The position numbers were made by a program, and so were the translations under genes. A stretch of 64,000 nucleotides of DNA, from contig NC_067473.1 in assembly GCF_947179515.1 (NCBI RefSeq), positions 85,280,013-85,344,012 of the forward strand, in the 5' to 3' direction. The notes under the pieces are model-generated. The model was given only the letters and a program-made list of their open reading frames with translations. It was not told the origin of the DNA and searched no databases. The DNA comes from Apodemus sylvaticus. Lineage: Eukaryota; Chordata; Mammalia; Rodentia; Muridae. Shown one piece after another: positions 32,116 to 44,233 of this stretch; position 1 is the first letter of the stretch; every line of letters starts with the position of its first letter.

Positions 32116-35100
32116 ATGTTAATATCTCTTAACATCAGTGGGCTCAATGCCCCATTAAAAAGACATGGACTGACAGACTGGATAAGTAAACAGGACCCTA
32201 CATTTTGCTGCTTACAGGAAACACAGCTAAGGGTCAAAGACAAACACTACCTTAGAGTAAAATGCTGGAAGACAATTTTACAAGCAAATGGTCTCAGGAA
32301 ACAAGCTGGAGTACCCATTCTAATATCAGATAAAATTGACTTTCAACCTAAAGTCATCAAAAGAGACACTGAGGGACACTTCTTCCTGGTAAAAGGAAAA
32401 ACACACCAACAAGAACTCTCAGTCCTGAACATCTATGCTCCAAATAAAAAGGCACTCTCATTCATAAAAGAAACTTTACTGAAGCTCAAAGCACACATTG
32501 CAACTAACACAATAATTGTGGGTGACTTCAACACTGCACCTTCCTCAATGGACCGATCAGGAAAACAGAAACTAAACAGGGACACAGTGAAACTAACTGA
32601 AGCTTTGGACCAATTAGAGTTAATAGATATATATAGAACATTTCACCCTAAAGCAAAAGAATATACCTTTTTCTCAGCACCTCATGGTACCTTCTCTAAA
32701 ATCAACCATATAATTTGTCACAAGACAGACCTCAACAAATATAAGAAGATCAAAATAATCCCATGCCTCCTGTCAGATCACTATGGAGTAAAAGTGGTCT
32801 TCAATTGCAACAAAAACAACAGAAAGCACACATACACATGGAAACTGAACAATACTCTACTCAATGATACCTTGGTCAAGGAAGAAATACAGAAAGAAAT
32901 CAAAGACTTTTTAGAATTTAATGAAAATGAAGACACAACATACCCAAGTCTATGGGACATAATGAAAGCAGTGATAAGAGGAAAACTCATAGCCCTGAGT
33001 GCCTCCAAAAAGAAAATGGAGAGAGCATACACTAGCAGCTCAATGACACACCTGAAAGTCCTGGAGCAAAAAGAAGCAAATTCACGCAGGAGGAGTAGAA
33101 GGCAGGAAATCATCAAACTCAGGGCTGAAATCAATCAAGTAGAAACTAAGAGAACCATACAAAGAATCAATGAATCCAGGAGCTGCTTCTTCGAGAAAAG
33201 CAACAAGATAGATAAACTTTTAGCCAGACTAACCAAAGGGCACAGAGACAGTATCCAGATTAACAAACTTAGAAATGAAAAGGGAGATATAACAACAGAA
33301 ACTGAGGAAATTCAAAAAAAATCATTAGATCCTACTACAAAAGCCTATACTCAACACAACTGGAGAATCTAGAGGAAATGGACAATTTCCTACACAGATA
33401 CCAAACATCAAAATTAAATCAGGATCAAATAGATCATCTAAAGAGGCTCATAACCCCTAAAGAAATAAAAGGGGTCATAGAAAGCATCCCAACCAAAAAA
33501 AGCACGGGACCTGATGGCTTCAGTGCAGAATTTGATCAGACGTTCAAAGAAGACCTATCACCAATACTCTTCAAACTGTTCCACAAAATAGAAACAGAAG
33601 GAACACTACCCAACTTGTTCTAGCAAGCCATAGTTACAGTGATACCAAAACCACACAAAGATCCAACAAAGAAAGAGAACTTCAGACCAATTTCCCTTAT
33701 GAATATCGATGCAAAAATACTCAATAAAATTCTTGCCAAACGAATCCAAGAACATTTCAAAACGATCATCCACCATGATCAAGTGGGCTTCATCCCAGGG
33801 ATGCAGGGATGGTTCAATATACGGAAATCCATCAATGCAATCCACTACATAAACAAACTCAAAGAAAAAAAACATATTATCATTTCATTAGATGCTGAAT
33901 AGGCATTTGATAAAATTCAGCATCCTGTCATGCTAAAAGTCTTGGAAAGAACAGGAATTCAAGGTCCATACCTAAACATAATTAAAGCAATATACAGCAA
34001 ACCGATAGCCAACATCAAACTAAATGGAGAGAAACTTGAAGCAATCCCACTAAAATCAGAGACTAGACAAGGCTGACCCCTCTCTCCATATCTTTTCAAT
34101 ATAGTACTTGAAGTCCTAGCTAGAGCAATTAGACAACATAAGGAGGTAAAAGGTATACAAATTGGTAAGGAAGAAGTTAAATTATCACTATTTGCAGATG
34201 ACATGATAGTATAATTAAGTGACCCAAAAAACTCCACCAGAGAACTCCTACAGCTGATAAACAACTGCAGCAAAGTTGCAGGTTATAAAATCAACTGAAG
34301 CAAATCAGTTGCCTTCCTATACTCAAAGGATAAGCATGCTGAGAAAGAAGTTAGTGAAATGACACTCTTCACAATAGCTACAAACAATATAAAGTATCTT
34401 GGTGTGACTCTAGCCAAACAAGTGAAAGATCTTTAGGACAAGAACTTCAGGTCTCTGAAGAAGGAAATCGAAAACCTCAGAAAGTGGAAAAATCTGCCAT
34501 GCTCGTGGATTAGCAGGATTAATATAGTTAAAATGGCCATCTTGCCAAAAGCAATATACAGATTCAATGCAATCCCCATCAAAATCCCAACTCAGTTCTT
34601 CACAGAATTGGAAAAAGCAATTTTCAAATTTATCTGGAATAACAAAAAAAAAACAAAAACAAACAAACAAACAAACAAACAAAAAACACAGGAGAGCTAA
34701 AACTATTCTCAACAGTAAAAGAACTTCTGGGGGTATTAGTATCCCAGACCTCAAGCAATACTACAGAGCAATCATGTTAAAAACTGCATGGTATTGGGAC
34801 AGGGACAGGCAAGTGGACCAATGGGATAGGATTGAAGACCTAGAAATGAATCCACACACCTATGGTCACTTGAGCTTCGACAAAGGAGCTGAAAATATCC
34901 AGTGGAAAAAAGATAGCCTTTTCAACAAATGGTGGTGGCTCAACTGGAGGTCAGCATGCAGGAGAATGCGAATTGATCCATTTTTATCTCCTTGTACTAA
35001 GCTCAACTCCAAGTGGATCAAGGACCTCCACATAAAATCAGACACACTGATACTAATAGAAAAGAAAACGGGAAAACCCTTGAGTACATAGGCACAGGGG

Positions 35101-35950
35101 AAAAGTTCCTAAATAGAACAACAATAGCTTATGCGCTAAGATCAAGAATTGACAAATGGGATCTCATAAAATTACAAAGTTTCTGTAAGGCAAAGGACAC
35201 CATCAAAAGGACAAAATCGCAACCAACAAATTGGGAAAAGATCTTCACCAACCCTATGTCCAATAAAGGGCTTGTATCCAATATATACAAAGAACTCAAG
35301 AAGTTAGACCCCAGGGAACCAAATAACCCTATTAAAAATGGGGTACAAACCTAAACAAAGAATTTTTGCCTGATGAAATTCAGACGCCCGAGAAGCTCCT
35401 TAAGAAATGCTCAATATCATTAGCAATTAGGGAAATGCAGATCAAAACAACCCTGCGATTTCACCTCACACCAGTCAGAATGGCTAAGGTCAAAAACTCA
35501 GGAGACAGCAGGTGTTGGCGAGGATGTGGAGAAAGAGGAACACTCCTTCACTGCTGGTGGGATTGTAAGATGGTACAACCACTATGGAAATCAGTCTGGC
35601 GGTTCCTAAGAAAACAGGGAATGACACTTCCTGAGGACACTGCTATACCTCTCCTGGGCATATACCCAGAGGATTCCCCAGCATGCAGTAAGGACACATG
35701 CTCCACTATGTTCGTAGCAGCTTTATTTATAATAGCCAGAAGCTGGAAAGAACCCAGATATCCCTCAATGAAGGAATGGATACAGAAAATGTGGTATATA
35801 TACACAATGGAGTACTATTCAGCAATTAAAAACAATGAATTCATGAATTTCTTTAGGCAAATGGATGGAACTGGAAAATATCATCCTAAGTGAGGTAGCA
35901 CAATCACAAAAGAATACACATGGAATGAAATCATTGATAAGTGGATATTA
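32116..35950 (+). pseudogene. L1 element C ORF2, broken
   Basis: The first 418 codons are open (32116-33372), covering nearly the whole endonuclease: LQETQL, VGDFNTAPSSMDRSGKQ and SDHYGV, plus the linker. A frameshift near 33320 and stops follow (for example TAG 33621-33623, TAG 33899-33901). The RT FADD box is present at 34191-34202, with a TAA just after it (34212-34214). An (AAAC)n insertion lies at 34656-34685. The Cys-rich box is at about 35510-35575 (RCWRGCGERGTLLHCWWDCK). The natural end is near 35948. The N-terminal endonuclease codons are missing, so it could not be active. Confidence 0.9.
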
Positions 35951-36228
35951 ATTAGCCCTGAAGCTCTGAATACTGAAGATACAATTAGCATATCAAATGA
36001 TTCCTATGAAGAAGGAAGAAGAGGGCCCTAATCCTGGAAAGTCTTGATCTAGCATAGTAGGGGAGTATCAGGACAGAGAAAAGGGAGGGGGAAAGACAGG
36101 AGAATGGATGGAGAGAAGAGGACTTATGGGACATATGGGGGGGGGACTGGGAAACTGGAAGGCTTCTAAAATGTAAACAAAGAATATAGAAAATAAATAA
36201 AAAAAATTAAAAGAAAAAAGAAAAAAAA
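35951..36228 (+). mobile_element. L1 element C 3' UTR and A-rich tail
   Basis: G-rich 3' UTR with a gggggggg run near 36137, an aaaatgtaaacaaagaat end and A-rich tail to about 36228. ERV-type sequence begins at once. Confidence 0.85.
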
Positions 36229-36230
36229 AA

Positions 36231-36530
36231 GAAACGCTTTTCTGTGGGAGATCTAGGATATTTGGTCACCACAGAAATGCTTGTCTGTGGTAGATCTAAG
36301 ATATTTGGTCACTACAGAAACACTTGTCTTTTGGAGATATAGGATATTTGGTTACCAAGGAGACGCTTGTCTGTGGGAGATCTAGGATATTTGGTCACCA
36401 CAGAAGTGCTTGTCTGTGGGAGATCTAGGATATTTGGTCACCATTGAGCTGCTTATTTGTGGGAAATCTAAGATAGTTTGTCGCCACAGAAACACCCATC
36501 TATGAGAGATCAGGGGTAATCCAGGCGACG
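36231..36530 (+). repeat. 43-bp tandem repeat array, about seven units
   Basis: Units begin (gaaacgc-like) at 36231, 36274, 36317, 36360, 36403, 36446 and 36489, an exact 43-bp step. Each carries gcttgtctgtgggagatctaggatatttggtcacc-like sequence with point differences. It lies at the 5' edge of ERV-C and probably belongs to its leader or LTR. The units are contiguous, with no spacers. Confidence 0.9.
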
Positions 36531-36935
36531 TATTATGGGACAGGTATTAGATAAACATAAAGCTTTTCTTAATGATCTCAATGACCTCAAGACGTGAAGA
36601 ATAAGGGTTAAAAAATAAGATCTTCACAAATGTTTTATTTTCATATAAAATAAAATAAAAAGACTAAAAAACAAGAACGGCAAAAGTAAAATAAAAAAAC
36701 AGATGCTAGAAAGATTCTTAGCTCAAATATATTTGTGCTATGCATGGCTTTTGGAAATGAAAGTAATTGTATATAGAAGTTTTATGCCTGTTAAGAGGAA
36801 TCAAGAAAGTTAAAAAAGGAGGGGGCTGGAAAGCAAGCAAATATCAGTAGCTGCCTCTGTGCCTCCTCTCCCTTTTTTGGCAGAAATCCCAGAGAAAAAG
36901 GAGATAAAGAATTAGATCTTGAATGAGAGAGTGAG

Positions 36936-37001
<66 letters not shown>

Positions 37002-37900
37002 AGTTGTTCCATGTCTGGGACGTTATATCAAAAGAAGGAAAATGCTTATGAGCTATTTCAGGTGTCTCCTGGGGACTAGGAGAAAGTGAGAGACTTTCTG
37101 CTTCCTCCCTGGCTCCTACTAGAGATATCCTTAGTTCTGATTAGGATATCTAGATCTCTTTGGGACATCAAGTTCTCTTCCCTCTCTGTCTATTGTCTGT
37201 CCTTGGTGCACCATATGTCTGTCCATATGTCTGTCAATTTGTGTTTGTTTTTTGTTGTTTGAATGATTGATTTTTGTGTGTTTCATGTTAAAAAATGGTT
37301 AAAACTTTATCTGCTGGCTCTACATGGTTTGATTTAGTTTAACTTGTTTAAAAGGCAGTCTCAATTTGCACAAGAGAAACTGATAAGTTAAAGTACACTA
37401 TGGCTGGGAGTCAAATGCAGCTGGAGAAACCCTGCTCAGGGCTGGTTATCTACACAAGCCACTCACAAAGGGGCCAACAGCTTTTCAACATCTTTAGTAA
37501 GAGAGTTGATGGCTGTTTTTTCCTAAAAAAAAAAAAAAAAAAAAATCTATGATTATGTTTATTGGGTTCAACAAGTGACAAGGTGTTTTTCTCTTAAAAT
37601 TACAGTTAAAAAATATAAGAAACTTTTGTCTGGTTTAAATAAGTATATGCTTATAGCAATTTCACTTTTGTTCATGACTGGCTTTTAAGATATAAATATG
37701 ACCTGCATGTCTCAGTTATAGAGTATTGACTTATAAGTTATTGAGTATGTTTACAAATTTATAATATTGGTAACAGAAAGTTAGGTTAAAATTGATTACT
37801 CAGGGTTAGAGTCATTCTAAAAAACAGGTGACATGAGCCAACCCCCCCTCCAAAAAAATCAGGTCTCTAAAGATACTTCTAAATTGAGATAATATTTATA
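36531..37900 (+). mobile_element. Presumed ERV-C leader/5' internal region, unresolved
   Basis: AT-rich DNA with a (GA)n microsatellite at about 36943-36997 and a tgtctgtcc-rich stretch (37187-37240) typical of retroviral leaders. A poly(A) run lies at about 37526-37545. I cannot recognise gag. It is assigned to ERV-C only by position. Confidence 0.35.
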
Positions 37901-39065
37901 TAATTCTTTTCCGACAAACTAGACTTATAAAAGATAGAATTTAAGACAATATCTCTTTACTGATGCATTAAAAGCTACACTGTCATGCATTCATAGAAAG
38001 AACTGGCAATCAAACCTTGTGTATGAAAGTAATGCTTTTAATTTTAATTTTAAAGAAAATAGATTATTTAAAACTAAGTTTTGCTCAAAATTATAGACAT
38101 GCTCTAATATTACAAAAGAAAAGTTAAAATATAGTTAAACTGCCAATGATCCATTAGTTTCAGTTTATAATTTAATCACAAGCTCAGGATTTTAACTCAT
38201 CCATATTTATAATTTAAAAAAGTCAGACAAATAGATCAATTATATCCTAAAAAAACTTTGGCACAAAAATTAAAATAAAAAAGATAGTTTATTTGATTTA
38301 AATAATTTTCAAAAGCTTTGAGAAAATGTTAATTTGTTAAGATCTCACCTCAAGCTTGCCTCAAGAGAATTTAAACCTCTCTTTGGCAGTCTCAAGGAGA
38401 ATGCAAATCCTAATCCCCTAGACAATTAACTAATGAGAGATAAATAACATTGCAAAAATGTCAATTGTTGGCTGTTTCACAACAGTCATTTGGCAAAAGA
38501 GACCATTAATATAAATTCTTATTTCTTCACCTCCAAGTAAAGTTTAAACACCCTATTTTAATTCTGTTGCTATGTTAATACAAAATTATAAGATAAAATC
38601 ATAAAAAAATTTATAAAAAAACTATATTTTTTCCTTAGTCCAAACAGCAATTACATTGGTTATTGAAGAATACTAATATTTGGTCTATTGCATAGCAAAC
38701 TTTTTAAACAAATTGAATAATCATTATTCCAAAGATAAGTTTTTAAAATTTACCTCTATATACACTTTTGTAAATATATACATGCAGCCAATAAAAAATA
38801 CATTTTCTATATTTATAAACAGCTCCTCTAATGATAGAAAAAAATATATAATTAGATCACATGTTTATTCTCTTAACTATTTCTCCTGCTTCACAAATAA
38901 TTAAATTATGTGATATAGCCACTGTCTTTTTAAAAAACGTTAAAAATCAAGCTTTTAAATTATAGATTAATAATTAAAATAGTTCATATCTTACAGTTGC
39001 TTAAAATTATATTTTTTATAGATATTGCTAATTTTCAAATTTTATACAAATACAGTTTAACTTAA
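37901..39065 (+). pseudogene. ERV-C pol: RT connection/RNase H remnant
   Basis: Very AT-rich and broken. FSIFINSSSNDRKKY near 38800-38845 corresponds to the start of a retroviral RNase H (usual D-x-S-x-x-G), with the catalytic Asp read as Asn. An open run at 38680-38904 contains it. Upstream sequence is in the right place for RT connection but too decayed to assign. Confidence 0.5.
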
Positions 39066-39690
39066 GAAACATGTACTGTTTCTTACTTTTAGGGCACTTA
39101 AAAGGTCATACTAGATTGTCCAAACTTCTTAATGAGGACAATGCTACAACAGAGTTACATATCAGGCAGATTATAGACTTTACACAAAGGTCTTATTTTT
39201 TACATCATCAAAATAATAATAGCTTAATACAATAAATTAATATTTCTAGGAAAAATACCAGTCAAATTATAAAGACTTGTCCTCAATGTACTCAAATTCT
39301 TCATGAACCACATAATAGTGTTAATCCTTGAGGATTCATACCTTATCAAGACAAATAGTTTTAATTCATATTTCTGATTTAAAAAAATTAAGAAATATAC
39401 ATGACTATTAACAGCTTTTCAAGCTTTCTAATTACAGTTGCGATAACAGAAGAAGCAACTAAACTTAAAATTAGTCATTGCCTATGTTAATTTTCTATAC
39501 TAGATGTTTCAAATAAGATTAAGACAAATATTATAACTGATTATTACAGTCAGTCATTTAAGATGTTTTGTTAACAATTTAATATTAGTCATATTACTGA
39601 GATTCCTTATAATCCTCAAGGACAAGATATAGTAGAACAGGCCCATGGAACTTTAAAACAATATTCTTATAAATAAAAGAGGGGAGAATC
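39066..39690 (+). pseudogene. ERV-C pol: integrase remnant, betaretrovirus-like
   Basis: The HHCC zinc-binding domain is readable: YFLHHQNNN (near 39197) and KTCPQCTQ (near 39270). The core follows with degenerate IITDYYSQSF (near 39525), and the C-terminal side has EIPYNPQGQDIVEQAH (near 39600-39647), where the third catalytic residue (Glu) is retained. The PYNPQGQ..E wording is typical of betaretrovirus-like (class II) integrases. Several stops; inactive. Confidence 0.75.
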
Positions 39691-39808
39691 ATATTTCCAT
39701 ACACCACAAAATTTTTAAAATTTCAGTGCCAAGAAATTCTCTGAGTGTGGGGAAGAGGGCATGTTTGTGTTTTTTTTCTACAGGATGTGCTAGCTGCCAG
39801 AGTGGTTA

Positions 39809-41400
39809 ATGAGAGATTCTAAATCATTGAAAACAGCCGCGGTCCTTGCCACCTTTGGATGCCTCCTACTAATACTGACGCTACAGACGTCTGCAGACTC
39901 AACATCACCCTTTGCATGGCAATTTTATTTAGCTGAAAATTGCACACATTATGGACAGATTAAAGGGGAGATTTTGGCTACTCTTAGTTGCCCCCCTTCA
40001 GGGTGTCAAAAGGCCATATATTTAAGTTTTACAAATTTCAAATATAGTCCAGGTAGAGCATGGCCTGCCCTTTGTTTTCTTTATGACCAGTAAGATTTGT
40101 CATGTTCTACCAACTATATAAAAGAGAATGTAAGATGTCCCTGGGGTTGCTGCAACATATATTTGCCCATTCCTTTAAAAAAAAATATCAGCCAGTTCTG
40201 TTATAATTGAGATACGTTCTTTAAGTCATCCATGAGATATACCTTGGTTGTCTGGGACCCTTGGGATAGCCGCTGGACTTCTCCTGTAAAAGGAACCATG
40301 TATATGAGCAGGAAAGAAAGTCTTCCTAGTAGCAAGATTTATATCTGGCACTCTCTTGTTCAAGTACAATCTGCTGTCTATTCTCATATTTTAAATACAA
40401 GAAAAGAGCTTACTAGCTAGATTTCTGTCTCTCCTGCTACTCATCCATTTTCTTGGATTTCCCTCTTGAGGGAAGGGCTAATGTTGGCCAATGTTTCAGG
40501 ATTTGAAAACCTCTCCTCATGCTTTTTGTGTGCTATGTTGGGGGTACACCCTTAGTAGCTCTCCCCTTTTCTTTTACATTAAAGTCTACAACAGTAAAAT
40601 CAATAAAGACCTCTCCTATTCCTGAGGTTGAACTATATTGGCCACTTTCCAAAATTTCTTTTTATTATTCAGACTCTGGAAAAGGAAGATGCACTATTCC
40701 TCAGACTCCATCTTATGATATTTTTGCCCCAAGAGGATATTTTATTTGGTTCAATGGCACCCTCACTAAATACTTGTCAAAAAATATAGATCCCTCTAAG
40801 TTGTGCCTCCCTGTTACCTTGATTTGTCAACTAACTTTTCGTACGCCTACAGAATTTTTTATGTCTTCTGAACATTTCAGAAGAGAGAAACGTGTGTTAT
40901 TTATGCCCTTTGTAGTTGGCCTTTCCCTGACTACCTCTGTGGTGGCCGCTAGATTGGCAGGTGGATCATTGGGACAGTCTATTATATTCACCAGTAATTT
41001 AGTTGAACAATTTCAATTAGCTATAGAGGCTTCTGCTGAATCTCTGGCTTCCCTGCAAAGGCAAATAACTTCTCTTGCCCAAGTTGCCTTTCAGAATTGC
41101 TGTGCCTCAGACCTCACAGTTGAGAAGGGTGGAACCTGCCTTTTTCTTAAGAAAGAATGTTGCTATTATGTTAATGAATCTGACCTGATACAATTACAGG
41201 TGCATAAACTCCATAAGCTGAGTGAGGATCTACAGAGACAGAAATTTTCTAGAGCTGCCACTGATTGGTGAGAATCCTCCATGTTTTCCCTCCTGATGTC
41301 CTTTACTGGGCCCTAGCTTTGTATGCTTTTGATAGCTATTTTAGGACCCTTTATTTTAAATTGATTGATAGGATTCATTAGATGGCAGGGTGACTCTGTG
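39809..41400 (+). pseudogene. ERV-C env remnant with a long open TM half
   Basis: Envelope glycoprotein remnant. A signal-peptide-like start is at 39809 (hydrophobic LATFGCLLLILTLQTSADS), and the SU frame stops at 40091-40093. The middle (40094-40518) is broken. From 40519 to 41271 it is open for 250 codons: end of SU, a furin-type RREKR at 40879-40893, a hydrophobic fusion-peptide-like segment, the heptad region and a CX6CC motif at 41137-41163. A stop at 41269-41271 lies before the transmembrane anchor, and decayed anchor/tail codons follow to about 41400. CX6CC places it with gamma/D-type envelopes. No complete protein is possible from this locus as read. Confidence 0.8.
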
Positions 41401-42330
41401 GCATTCAAAACCATCCATGTACATTATCATAAACTTGATTTGGCTGACAGAGGCATGGCTGAGTCATGCGATGACATTGCCCCCACAGGGGATGCATAGC
41501 AACTCAGAACTATGCACTCTGGTTCAGCACGGCTCGAACTCAATGTGGGCACTTGCAAGGAGTGTAGAGCAAGGCATCGCAGGGGGAGGACCCAATTGTC
41601 CACTTCTGAGTGCCCTGTGAAGCACACCAGATCTGCACAGGGGTTGGTGTTGGTCCTCGGACCACTCTATATTATGTGGGGATCTCCCAATAAGATAGGC
41701 TCTGGCCCTCCTCTCCAAAAGACACCAAGAGCCACCTCAGATGTGGGAAGAACAATCCTCTGTTCCCCACGAGAGGGGTCGGGTTACTGCTTCCCCCCTT
41801 TTTTGGTTAATGCCCACTCGTGCATCAACGAGACCTATAGGTGTCCTCTTTCTTGCTGGCCTCACAAAAAACTATATAAATAGGGAGGAGATGCCAGAAG
41901 CCAAATTGACTTTACTTTTTGTGTAGAGTTCATTTTAAAGATAGGCTTCAGTTTTGGCTTTTTCTCAGCTACAGACCTTGGAGAAATCGAGTGGTCACTG
42001 TGCCCTCCCAGAAGAAGAAAACATCTTGCAGCTGCCAGAGATTCACCTTGGCTGAATGGCCAGACTACATGAAGAATTCCACTTGCTCACTTATTCCCCT
42101 ACCTGTATAAGTTTCCTAAGAAAATACAGTCTACTAGGTCTTGAGCAGTTAGTTTGTCTTGACCTGGTTCTTCGGGTCTCCTGTCTCTGTTTCTCTGCCC
42201 TTCTCTTCTAGGGTCCCCTGTCAAAACCCCCCGTGGGCCAGGGCACATATCATTCTTATATTTCTCATTTTCCTTTTCATCCCCCCTTATGTCTAACATT
42301 ATATAGAAGAAAAAGAAGATGAGAGATGAA
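41401..42330 (+). mobile_element. Presumed ERV-C 3' LTR region
   Basis: GC-richer segment after env with a TATA-like ctatataaatag at about 41871-41882 and a pyrimidine-rich downstream part (ctgtctctgtttctctgcccttctcttct, about 42180-42208). No exact LTR ends or target duplication were found, so the limits are approximate. Confidence 0.45.
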
Positions 42331-42558
42331 AGAGAAAGATATCCCTGAATATAACCTCCGTTACCTTATTTCCCATCTGACCTACAGTATTAAAAATTCA
42401 CTCAACAAAAGACCAAAGTCCACCCATCCTGCTTTTCAGAATGGAGCATCATTCACTAGAAACTGCTTTCAGCTGCCAGGAATGGGTGTGTATATGTAGT
42501 TGTTGGTATAGATTTGTTGGGGACCCAAAGAAAGTTGGGAAGTTGCCCAGTCTTAAGC
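42331..42558. other. Unassigned flank
   Basis: Nothing recognised between the presumed LTR and the L1 insertion. Confidence 0.35.
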
Positions 42559-42569
42559 AGCTGGCAATA

Positions 42570-43086
42570 GTAGGTTTTGGGTTTGGTGACTGTTTGTAGG
42601 ATGGTTGTCTTTTGGAGGGGCCCTGCCAGAGCCTTACAGATATAGAGGTGAATACTAGTAGCCAACCATTGGACTGAGTGTGGGGTTCATGTTGGAGGAG
42701 TTGGAGGGCAGACTGGAGGAGTAGGGGGGTTGCACCCTCATGGGAAGAATGACAGTGTTGGCCAACCAGATGCCCCAGGGCTCTCAGGGACTAAGCCATC
42801 AACCAAGGGGTATGCATGGTTTCAGCCAAAAGAGTGGCAGAGGTATGCTTTGTTGGGCATTAGTGAGAGGAGAGGGCCTTGGTTATATGAAGGCTCAATA
42901 GAGGCCCCAGTGTGGGGAAATCGAGTGGGGTTCATGGGACTGGTTTCGGTGGAGGAGAATTTTCTTGGAGGCAGGATGTGGGAGGATGGATTGGGGGTTT
43001 TTGGGTAGAGGAGAAACCAGGAAGTGCTATAACCTTTGAAATGTAAATGAAGGGTAAATTCAATAAAAAAATAAATAAATAAAAGA
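42570..43086 (+). mobile_element. Old-type L1 3' UTR insertion with TSD
   Basis: Forward L1 3' UTR (ggggccctgccagagcc, agccaaccattggactgagtg, cagtgtggggaaatcgagtgggg, ctttgaaatgtaaatgaa) ending in aataaataaataaaag. Flanked by agctggcaata at 42559-42569 and 43087-43097. Strongly 5'-truncated, with no ORF2 left. Confidence 0.8.
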
Positions 43087-43097
43087 AGCTGGCAATA

Positions 43098-44233
43098 ACT
43101 TTTTTGTCCAGACTTTGTGTGGTGATCACGTTCAGAGATTAAAAGAAGTCTTGATTGGAACAGTGTGAGAGGCTAGACCCACCTTAGAAGCAGTTACTGG
43201 ATGCAAAATTTAAGGAAACAGTGAATGCAGAAGACAGATTGGGTGAGTCAGAATGAACATATCTCAGCATTTCTGCATTCTTTTAACATGCCCAAAAGTA
43301 AATCTTGTCAGGGTGTATTTCACTTCATTGGTGTCTATAAACATTGAAATGTTCAGGACCAATATATTTTCAGTTGGCATATGTATGGAATGTGTGGTAT
43401 GCAAAATCAGCTAATGATAATGCTCTGCTTCTGTTGCAGCATGTAAGGCATGTATGTCCCTTTTAAAAGTGAGCTTGGACTATTTAAAAAATCATATAAA
43501 TACATATTACTGTTGTATGAAACTATTCTAAGGTAAATTTATTATATATTCTTGATTCAGTTTATTGTATCTTGATGTGTTGCTATTCTAATTTCTCAAG
43601 CCTTTTTGCATTTTTCACCTGAAATTATATTTTTGGCTGTCATTTTAGATTCCACTTTTGTTTCTCTGAGATTATTTATATTGACTTAAAGAATCCTAAA
43701 ATTTTTCTTGTGTGACCTTCAATCTAACATTTAATATTTTAGTCTTCTTTCTCTAACTCTGTTTTAATCTGATCTTCCTTAAAGAGGATATATAATATTA
43801 ATATCATTACTAAACATATAATTATTTTTTGTTGACGCTAAAAACAAAATGAGGTGGGGACCTAATGCCTCCTTTTAAAGCATTTTCCATTTTTTAAATG
43901 GAAAGTATTTCAATTTTTAGTCTCTCCAAAACTCTTCTTTCTGTAGAGACTTTATTTTTCTTTCATTTTCCTTTCTTTGGAGATTTCATCTGATTATATT
44001 TTAAGAACATATTTCTATGACTGTGTATGGACCTTTTAAAAGACTCCTACCCTTTTTCTCTTCATCAGAATTTTTTATATGAGTATAATTATGTTACTAA
44101 TTTTTAAACTTGATGTCCTTTTTGTGTTTCATTTTTTTAAACTGCTTACCATTCCTGGTTGATTTATTCTTTTCACTTTATTTAATTTTATCTTAACGTT
44201 GTTATTTCACTAATTTCAAAATATTAAGATCTG
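43098..44233. other. AT-rich unassigned sequence
   Basis: About 1.1 kb of T-rich, low-complexity DNA. No open frame, RNA gene or named repeat supported. Confidence 0.45.

Noticed and set aside
36231..36530. CRISPR-like array
   Set aside because: The 43-bp units are contiguous with no unique spacers, and the context is a rodent provirus.
39809..41400. Domesticated, functional envelope gene (syncytin-like)
   Set aside because: The surface part is broken between 40093 and 40519, and a stop precedes the membrane anchor. No full reading frame is present.
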